Both the position numbers and the translations under genes were made by a program. From contig NZ_JAMZEB010000002.1 of assembly GCF_024172165.1 (NCBI RefSeq), positions 8,034,501 to 8,098,500 on the forward strand: 64,000 nt of DNA, given 5' to 3'. This DNA comes from Nonomuraea thailandensis (GTDB taxonomy: Bacteria; Actinomycetota; Actinomycetes; Streptosporangiales; Streptosporangiaceae). Below, piece by piece: positions 58,557-64,000 of the stretch. Below the pieces are notes generated by a model. The model searched no databases. It was not told where the DNA came from and saw only the letters and a program-made list of their open reading frames with translations. Positions within the stretch are counted from its first letter, which is position 1; each line of letters opens with the position of its first letter.

Positions 58557-61495
58557 ATGTCCTCCTCTCTCTCACTCTGTCTCGGACCGGAAGGCGGGAG
58601 CGCCCTGCCCTCGCTGATGTCGTCGCGGGCCGCCCGGAAGCCCTGCTGGAAGCTGGAGAGCCGGTTGCGCACCCGGTCGGGGGAGACCGACGGCAGCGGC
58701 GACACCCCTTGCGGGGAGGGGGAGGCGTCGGCCGAGCCGGGCACCAGGTTGGCCTTGGGCACCCGCTTGGGCAGGCCCGCCGCCGTCGCGCCGTCACGTA
58801 CCGGTTCCACCGCTGCCTCCGCCGCGCTCCAGCCCGCGTCCGACTTCGAGGAGCCCCAGCTCGCGCCGTTCGTGTCGCGGCCGAACCAGGCGGACTCCAC
58901 GGCGGCGAAGATCGGCAGGTAGTCGTCACCGGCGGACGCGGGCGGTGCCGCCGGCATGGGGTTGCCCGGCTCGGACCCGGAGTCCTGGAAGTCGAACCCG
59001 GGTCGCTGCGGCGGGTTGGTGTCCTGGCTCCAGCCGCCGGGGGGCGGCGTGGGGACGGGTCGTTTGGGCAGGCCGCGGTCACCGTTCCAGGCCGGGCCGC
59101 GGGGCGGGCTCCAGACGTCGCCGCTCTGGAAGCCGCTGCGCGGCTCGGGCGGCCAGGCGGACGGGTCCGGCTGCCACGGCGGGTCGGGGTTGCCCCAGTT
59201 GCCGCCCGCCTCCGGGTTGGACGGGAACGACGGGTGTCCCGGGCCCAGCTGGAACGTGGACTGCGGCCAGTCGGTGGCCGGTGGGGCGGGATGCGGCCCC
59301 GAGTACGGCTCGCCGCCCGGCCCGCCCGCCGCCGCGCCCGCGAAGGCCGGCGGCTGGTCACCGGAGAAGGACGAGGTCGGGTTGCCGGAGAAGGCCGGAG
59401 GCTGGTCACCGGCGAAGGACGGCGGCTGGTCGCCGAAGGACGGCGGCTGGTTGCCGGAGAACGACGGGGGCTGGTTGCCCGAGAACGACGGCATCCCGGC
59501 GAAGTTCGGAGCCTGGGAGCCCAGCATGCTCTCCGGGATCAGCACCATCGCGGTCAGCCCGCCGGAGGCGTGCGGACGGAGCTGCACGCGGATGCCGTGC
59601 CGGTGCGCCAGCCTGGCGACCACGAACAGGCCCATCCGCCGCGACACCGACACGTCCACGCTGGGCGCCTCCATCAGCCGCTCGTTGGCCTGGACCAGCT
59701 CTTCCTGTGTCATGCCGATGCCGGAGTCGGTGATGGACAACATCACGCCGCCGCCGTCGATCCGGCTGCCGGACACCGTCACCCTGGTCTCGCGCGGCGA
59801 GAACGACAGCGCGTTCTCCACCAGCTCGGCGAGCAGGTGGATGACGTCGTTGACGGCCTGCCCGGCCACCGACACCCCGTCGGGCACCTGGAGCACGACC
59901 CGCTCGTAGCTCTCGACCTCCGACAGCGAGGCGCGGGCCACGTCGACCAGCTTGACCGGCTGGCTCCACCGGCGCGGCGGGTCCTGCCCGGCCAGGACCA
60001 GCAGGTTCTCGCTGTTGCGGCGCATGCGGGTGGCCAGGTGGTCCAGCTTGAACAGGTTGCCCAGCCGCTGCTCGTCCTGCTCACCCTGCTCCAGCCCGTC
60101 GATCAGGGTGATCTGCCGCTCCACCAGCGTCTGGCTGCGCCGCGACAGGTTCACGAACATCGCGTTGACGTTGGAGCGCAGCCGCGCCTCCTCGCCCGCC
60201 AGCCGCACGGCCTCGCGGTGCACCTCGTCGAAGGCCCGCGCCACCTCGCCGATCTCGTCGTGAGTGTCCACGCCTATCGGCACCACGGGGCCGACGGTGC
60301 CGTCACCGCTCTCGCGAAGCTGCTGCACGGTCTCCGGCAGGCGCTGCCCGGCGATGTCGAGCGCCTCGCGGCGCAGCCGGCGCAGCGGCCTGATGAGCGA
60401 GCGGGCGATGAGCGAGATGATCGCGATCACCACGATCAGCAGGATCAGGATGAGCACGCCGGAGATCAGCGCCGAGCGGTTGGCGGCCTCCTCCAGGGCG
60501 CGGGCGCGCAGGATCACGGAGGAGGACAGCTCCTTCTCCACGGTACGCAGCGCGTCGATCTTGCCGGTGCTGACCTCGAACCAGGTGACCACGTCCCGGT
60601 CCGGCCGCACGCCGATGCTCAGCTCCTTGCCCTCGGCCGACTGGGCCATGGCCCGCAGCCGGAACAGGTCGGTCTGGTCGACGTCCCGGCCCACGACGGT
60701 GTTGCGGTAGAGCTCGAGCTGGTCGAGGTCGGCCAGGACGCCGAACAGCGTCTCCTCGCTCTCCTCCCGCGACTTGGCGTCGGTGAGCGCGTCGAGCTCG
60801 CCGCTGTCGAAGCCCTTCTTGTCCAGCGCGCTGGCCAGGATGCCGCGCTGCTTGGAGGCCTGCTCCTTGGCCCGCGAGATGGCGGCCATGGCGCTGGCGC
60901 TGTCGGCCACCTGGTCGTCCACCGCCACCTGGCCGACCTGGTCGTGGAACTGCAGCAGCCGCGCGATGATCTGGGAGTACTTCTGGATCATCGGCAGCGG
61001 CTGGATCTTGCCGTTGACGGCGGTCTCTCTCAGCGTCGGGACCTCTTCCAGCCGGCGCAGCACCGGCCGCACGGCCTCGGCGTGGGTGTCGGAGAGCGCG
61101 AGCGCGCGCTGCTCGGCGTCCTCGATGAGGTTGTTCACCTGGCTGTGGGTGGTGCCGAGCTGCCCCTCGCGGTCCTGCGGCCGCCCTTGGGCGATGAAGA
61201 GCGCGGTCTCGTCACGTTCGAAGGACAGCTCGTGCGTGACGGCCCCGAGCTGCTCGCTGAGCTCGGCGACCTCTCTGAGGGTCTGGTACGTGTTGGCGTC
61301 ACTGAGTGAGGTGACGACGTTCAGCCCGCCCAGGCCCACGGCGACGGCCGTCGGAACGACGATCAGCGCGATGAGGCGCGATCGCACGTGCCAGTTGCCC
61401 AATCCGAATCGCTTTGAAGGCGGATTGGGCGGCCGTCGCTTCTGATGGCCGTGCGGCTCGCGGTCAGCGGAAGCTTCAGCGCTCTGCGTTCTCAC
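58553..61495 (-). CDS. Conservon sensor histidine-kinase-like protein (CvnA), copy 2
   Basis: 980 residues from GTG 61495, chosen because GGCGAGAGGTTGC lies just upstream exactly as in copy 1. TM1 RLIALIVVPTAVAVGLGGLN, a diverged ~300-residue extracellular sensor, TM2 SGVLILILLIVVIAIISLIA, HAMP, dimerisation and ATPase domains nearly identical to copy 1 (ENALSFSP, SITDSGIGMTQEEL). The tail contains about seven octapeptide-like repeats (PPSFSGNQ) before a conserved C-terminal end shared with copy 1 (RVRNRLSSFQQGFRAARDDI). Confidence 0.92.
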   Translation of the reverse strand: MRTQSAEASADREPHGHQKRRPPNPPSKRFGLGNWHVRSRLIALIVVPTAVAVGLGGLNVVTSLSDANTYQTLREVAELSEQLGAVTHELSFERDETALFIAQGRPQDREGQLGTTHSQVNNLIEDAEQRALALSDTHAEAVRPVLRRLEEVPTLRETAVNGKIQPLPMIQKYSQIIARLLQFHDQVGQVAVDDQVADSASAMAAISRAKEQASKQRGILASALDKKGFDSGELDALTDAKSREESEETLFGVLADLDQLELYRNTVVGRDVDQTDLFRLRAMAQSAEGKELSIGVRPDRDVVTWFEVSTGKIDALRTVEKELSSSVILRARALEEAANRSALISGVLILILLIVVIAIISLIARSLIRPLRRLRREALDIAGQRLPETVQQLRESGDGTVGPVVPIGVDTHDEIGEVARAFDEVHREAVRLAGEEARLRSNVNAMFVNLSRRSQTLVERQITLIDGLEQGEQDEQRLGNLFKLDHLATRMRRNSENLLVLAGQDPPRRWSQPVKLVDVARASLSEVESYERVVLQVPDGVSVAGQAVNDVIHLLAELVENALSFSPRETRVTVSGSRIDGGGVMLSITDSGIGMTQEELVQANERLMEAPSVDVSVSRRMGLFVVARLAHRHGIRVQLRPHASGGLTAMVLIPESMLGSQAPNFAGMPSFSGNQPPSFSGNQPPSFGDQPPSFAGDQPPAFSGNPTSSFSGDQPPAFAGAAAGGPGGEPYSGPHPAPPATDWPQSTFQLGPGHPSFPSNPEAGGNWGNPDPPWQPDPSAWPPEPRSGFQSGDVWSPPRGPAWNGDRGLPKRPVPTPPPGGWSQDTNPPQRPGFDFQDSGSEPGNPMPAAPPASAGDDYLPIFAAVESAWFGRDTNGASWGSSKSDAGWSAAEAAVEPVRDGATAAGLPKRVPKANLVPGSADASPSPQGVSPLPSVSPDRVRNRLSSFQQGFRAARDDISEGRALPPSGPRQSEREEDI
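59336..59500 (-). repeat. Octapeptide-coding repeats in cvnA copy 2 tail
   Basis: About seven imperfect 21-24-bp units encode PSFSGNQP, PSFGDQP, PSFAGDQP, PAFSGNP and similar. Not present in copy 1. Confidence 0.85.
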
Positions 61496-62007
61496 TTGCC
61501 TTCGCAACCTCTCGCCCTTGAGGGAATTCTCGGTGACATGCGGGGTTTCACGTCGGGCAATTGTGTCCATCGAGATAAGCGCCATTTGAGCACACGGGTC
61601 GACCAGGGCCAACCACTACTAGTGCCCCGATGAGGTGTTTATCCCTAGATGTCCAGAAAATCCGACAGAATCGGTAAGATGGCTTCTACCAGGGGAAATA
61701 TGGCAACAACTGATCATTCCGCGAGCCTCATCCTGACTCACGGAAAGGACCGAGCGGACGCCACACCAGCAACCGATGCCCCGCGAGCCACCCCCTTTCC
61801 CAAACCGGACAAACATCAGCTTTCTTGCAGGTCGTCAAATTTTCACGATATAGCGGCAATCGGACATTGCAACCACAAGTGATATCTTCGCGATAATGAC
61901 CACCCATTTGGTGCTACGGTCAATCCCTGTTGTGCGTCAGGCACACAGCCCCCGGGAGCAGAAGCCACCCGGTCCCCCCCTGGCTCCACCCGAAGGGAGT
62001 CCCTGAC
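61496..62007. promoter_or_regulatory. Divergent control region between cvnA copy 2 and importer cassette 3
   Basis: 512 bp, AT-richer than its surroundings. ATTTGAGCACA lies at 61584-61594, 89 bp from the kinase start, matching copy 1. TATAGCGG near 61851 recalls the copy 1 region. Short open frames at 61619-61882 have no similarity or start signals and are not called. The lipoprotein gene has GAAGGGAG at about 61991-61998. Confidence 0.6.
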
Positions 62008-63009
62008 ATGAGGCTTGGCCGTTCCGCCAGAGCCGCCATCATCGGGTTCGCTTTGACACTCGGCGCCGCGGCGTGCAGCACGGGCACCGAAACGACCGCC
62101 AGCGCGCCGCCTTCCGCCGCCGCGGCAGCCGGCCTGGAGAAGACGAAGCTCAAGATCGCAACCCTGCCCGCCATCGACAGTGCCGCCATCTACGTCGCCA
62201 TCGACCAGGGACTGTTCGAGCAGGAGGGCCTGGACGTCACCCCCGAGGTGGTCCAGGCCGCGCCCGAGGCCATCCCCATGATGGTCAAGGGTGAGATCGA
62301 CGCCATGTTCGGCAACTACGTGTCGATGTTCGCCGCACACGACAAGCAGGCGCTCAAGCTGCGCATCCTGGCCGAGGGCTCTCGCGCGGCCCCCGACTCG
62401 CTGAGCATCATGGCCCTGCCCGGCTCCCCCATCAAGACGCCGAAGGACCTGGAAGGCAAGACGATCAACGTCAACGTCCTGCACAACTTCCAGGAGCTGG
62501 CGCTCACGCAGGTGCTGAAGGCCAACAACGTCGATCCGGCCACCATCAAGTACGTCCAGGTGACGTTCCAGAACATCATGCCCTCGTGGAAGGGCGGCCA
62601 GATCGACGCCGCCTACCTGGGCGAGCCCATGGTCACCGCCGCCACCTCCACCATGGGAGCCCGCAAGATCCTCGACCCGGCCTCCGGCCCCGCCGCCGAG
62701 TTCCCCATCTCCGGCTACGTCGGCACGCAGGAGTGGTACGACAAGAACCCGAAGACGGCGGCCGCCTTCCAGCGGGCCATCCACAACGCGGCCAAGCTCA
62801 TGGAGAACAACCGCGAGGTGGTGGCCAAGGTGCTGCCGAACTTCACGCAGATCGACGCCGCCACCGCGGCCACCGTGACCTTCCCCTACTTCTCCAGCAA
62901 CGACAACCCGGTCCGGCTGCAGCGGGTGGCCGACTGGATGTGGGAAGCGAAGTGGCTGACGAAGGAGATCGACGTCAAGTCGCTCATGTCGCCCACCACG
63001 TCCGGGTGA
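62008..63009 (+). CDS. NMT1/SsuA-like substrate-binding lipoprotein, cassette 3
   Basis: 333 residues. Lipobox AAAC with Cys23, an Ala/Ser/Thr linker, then GLEKTKLKIATLPAIDSAAIYVAIDQGLFEQEGL. Conserved LEGKTINVN and AAYLGEPMV segments. Clearly homologous to cassettes 1 and 2 but diverged. First gene opposite conservon copy 2. Confidence 0.9.
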   Translation: MRLGRSARAAIIGFALTLGAAACSTGTETTASAPPSAAAAAGLEKTKLKIATLPAIDSAAIYVAIDQGLFEQEGLDVTPEVVQAAPEAIPMMVKGEIDAMFGNYVSMFAAHDKQALKLRILAEGSRAAPDSLSIMALPGSPIKTPKDLEGKTINVNVLHNFQELALTQVLKANNVDPATIKYVQVTFQNIMPSWKGGQIDAAYLGEPMVTAATSTMGARKILDPASGPAAEFPISGYVGTQEWYDKNPKTAAAFQRAIHNAAKLMENNREVVAKVLPNFTQIDAATAATVTFPYFSSNDNPVRLQRVADWMWEAKWLTKEIDVKSLMSPTTSG

Positions 63010-63821
63010 GCACTCAGACCCTGCCCCGCGCCCGTCCGGCGTCCTCCGCGTCCCGCTGGTACCGCCGGGCGGCCGGGGCTCTCGCCTTCGCCGCCCTGAT
63101 CGAGCTGGTCAGCAGGACAGGGCTGGCCGACCCCGAGTTCCTGCCGCCCGCCTCCGAGATCGTCGGGCGGGCCGGCGCGCTGCTGCTCGATCCGGCCTTC
63201 CGCGCGCACGCCCTGACCAGCGCGCTCGCCTGGGCGATCGGCTTGTGCGTGGCGGCCCTGCTGGCCGTGCCGCTCGGCCTGCTGCTCGGCAGCGTGCCGA
63301 TCATCGACGCGGCCATGCGCTCGGTCGTGGAGTTCCTGCGGCCGATCCCCTCCGTGGCGCTGATCCCGCTGGTCGCCCTGGTGATCGGCACGGGGCTGCA
63401 GCACCGGATCGCGCTGGTCGTCTACGCCTCGCTCTGGCCCATCCTCTACAACACGATGTACGGCCTGCGCGGCGTCGACCCCCTGGCCAAGGAGTCGCTG
63501 CGCGCCTACGGCTTCGGCCCCCTGTCGGTGCTGCTGCGGGTCTCGCTGCCGTCGTCGGCGCCCTTCATCACCACCGGCGTCCGGCTGGCCGCCGGCGTGG
63601 CGCTCATCCTCACCGTCAGCACGGAGATCGTCGCCGGGCGCGGCGAGGGCATCGGCGTGTTCATCTTCTTCGCCGGCATCGCCGTGCCCGCGCGCATGAC
63701 CGACATCCTGGCCGGGGTGTTCTGGGTGGGGCTGTTCGGCGTCGCGGTGAACGCGCTGCTGGTGGCCGCCGAGCGGCGGGCGTTCCGCTGGCACCACGCG
63801 CAGCTGGGAGAGCGCTCATGA
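63006..63821 (+). CDS. SsuC/TauC-like ABC permease A, cassette 3
   Basis: 271 residues. EFLRPIPSVALIPLVALVIG and the loop DPLAKESLRAYGFGPLSVLLRVSLPSSAPFI identify it as the A-type permease. GTG 63006 overlaps the lipoprotein stop; the 3' end overlaps the next gene (ATGA). Ends WHHAQLGERS, similar to the cassette 2 homologue. Confidence 0.9.
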   Translation: MSTQTLPRARPASSASRWYRRAAGALAFAALIELVSRTGLADPEFLPPASEIVGRAGALLLDPAFRAHALTSALAWAIGLCVAALLAVPLGLLLGSVPIIDAAMRSVVEFLRPIPSVALIPLVALVIGTGLQHRIALVVYASLWPILYNTMYGLRGVDPLAKESLRAYGFGPLSVLLRVSLPSSAPFITTGVRLAAGVALILTVSTEIVAGRGEGIGVFIFFAGIAVPARMTDILAGVFWVGLFGVAVNALLVAAERRAFRWHHAQLGERS

Positions 63822-64000
63822 GGAGGCGGGGGATGCGGACCGCCTTGTTCCGGACGCTGGTGCTGGTCGTGCTCGTCCTGCTCTGGGAGGCCGCCACCCG
63901 GCTGGCGGCCGGCCCGTTCTTCCCACCGCCCAGCACGATCGTGAGCCGGATGCACGCAATGTGGTTCTCGGGCCCCGTCGAGCGGGCGTTCCTCACCGAC
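63818..64000 (+). CDS. SsuC/TauC-like ABC permease B, cassette 3, cut by window end
   Basis: The first 61 codons are visible: a basic start, a helix TLVLVVLVLLWEAATRL, FFPPPSTIVSRMHAMWFSGP and VERAFLTD, matching the B-type signature of cassettes 1 and 2. The rest lies outside the window, so whether an ATPase gene follows cannot be seen. Confidence 0.88.
   Translation, partial: MRRRGMRTALFRTLVLVVLVLLWEAATRLAAGPFFPPPSTIVSRMHAMWFSGPVERAFLTD

Noticed and set aside
58709..61309. 866-codon open frame antisense to cvnA copy 2
   Set aside because: Arg/Gly/His-rich shadow typical of high-GC DNA; the minus-strand kinase has clear domains, a ribosome site and a homologous copy.
61619..61882. Small open frames on both strands between cvnA copy 2 and cassette 3
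   Set aside because: No ribosome site or recognisable motif; the region is better explained as divergent promoter DNA.

Overview
The window is high-GC actinobacterial DNA with frequent GTG/TTG starts and ATGA/GTGA-type gene overlaps. It carries a typical actinomycete core block: rlmN, cdsA, frr, pyrH, tsf, rpsB, M23 peptidase, xerC, dprA, yifB, yraN, DUF2469, rnhB, two lepB, rplS, trmD, rimM, KH protein, rpsP, ffh. It also holds two conservon operons (kinase, roadblock, DUF742, small GTPase), which are common in filamentous actinomycetes. A Streptosporangiaceae member such as Nonomuraea is my best guess (inference). I saw no rRNA, tRNA, CRISPR array or intact insertion sequence.

Region 1 (1-11822) is a divergent inositol-type catabolic locus. 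The minus-strand operon (7036 to 1) encodes a family-1 sugar-binding lipoprotein, two permeases, a UgpC-like ATPase, a CehA/McbA-type PHP phosphoesterase, an IolE-like TIM-barrel protein and a Gfo/Idh oxidoreductase cut by the window edge. The plus-strand operon encodes IolC, an IolJ-type aldolase of the Cgl0159 family, IolB and IolD. Two copies of the 10-bp palindrome TGTCATGACA sit about 45 bp upstream of each operon, so one regulator probably controls both.

Region 2 (11885-16120) holds an AI-2E-type membrane protein, a GNAT acetyltransferase, a HAD hydrolase, a DivIVA-like protein and a small two-gene ABC exporter.

Region 3 (16187-43246, mostly minus strand) is the core translation/secretion/recombination block. 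It is interrupted by accessory pieces: a SUFU-domain protein, an ArsR/MFS divergent pair with two operators overlapping an apparently leaderless promoter, an HTH/hydrolase divergent pair, and several long low-complexity or repeat-bearing spacers (21660-22502, 28558-29360, 35523-36240). The plus strand is conspicuously C-rich from about 23.7 to 29.3 kb whichever strand is coding.

Region 4 (43304-64000) is the most unusual part. A module made of a conservon operon (minus) divergent from an importer cassette (plus: NMT1/SsuA-like lipoprotein plus two different permeases) occurs twice in the same orientation about 14 kb apart. The conservon proteins are almost identical between copies, with long stretches of 100% DNA identity, while the binding lipoproteins have diverged. 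A third importer cassette and a methyltransferase lie between the modules, facing a convergent operon of aldehyde dehydrogenase, a DUF3598-like protein and a nitrilase-fold protein that appears to lack the catalytic cysteine. None of the three importer cassettes has an ATPase gene in the window. I infer a sensory-transport system in which GPCR-like conservon signalling is paired with uptake of a small, probably nitrogen- or sulfur-containing, compound.
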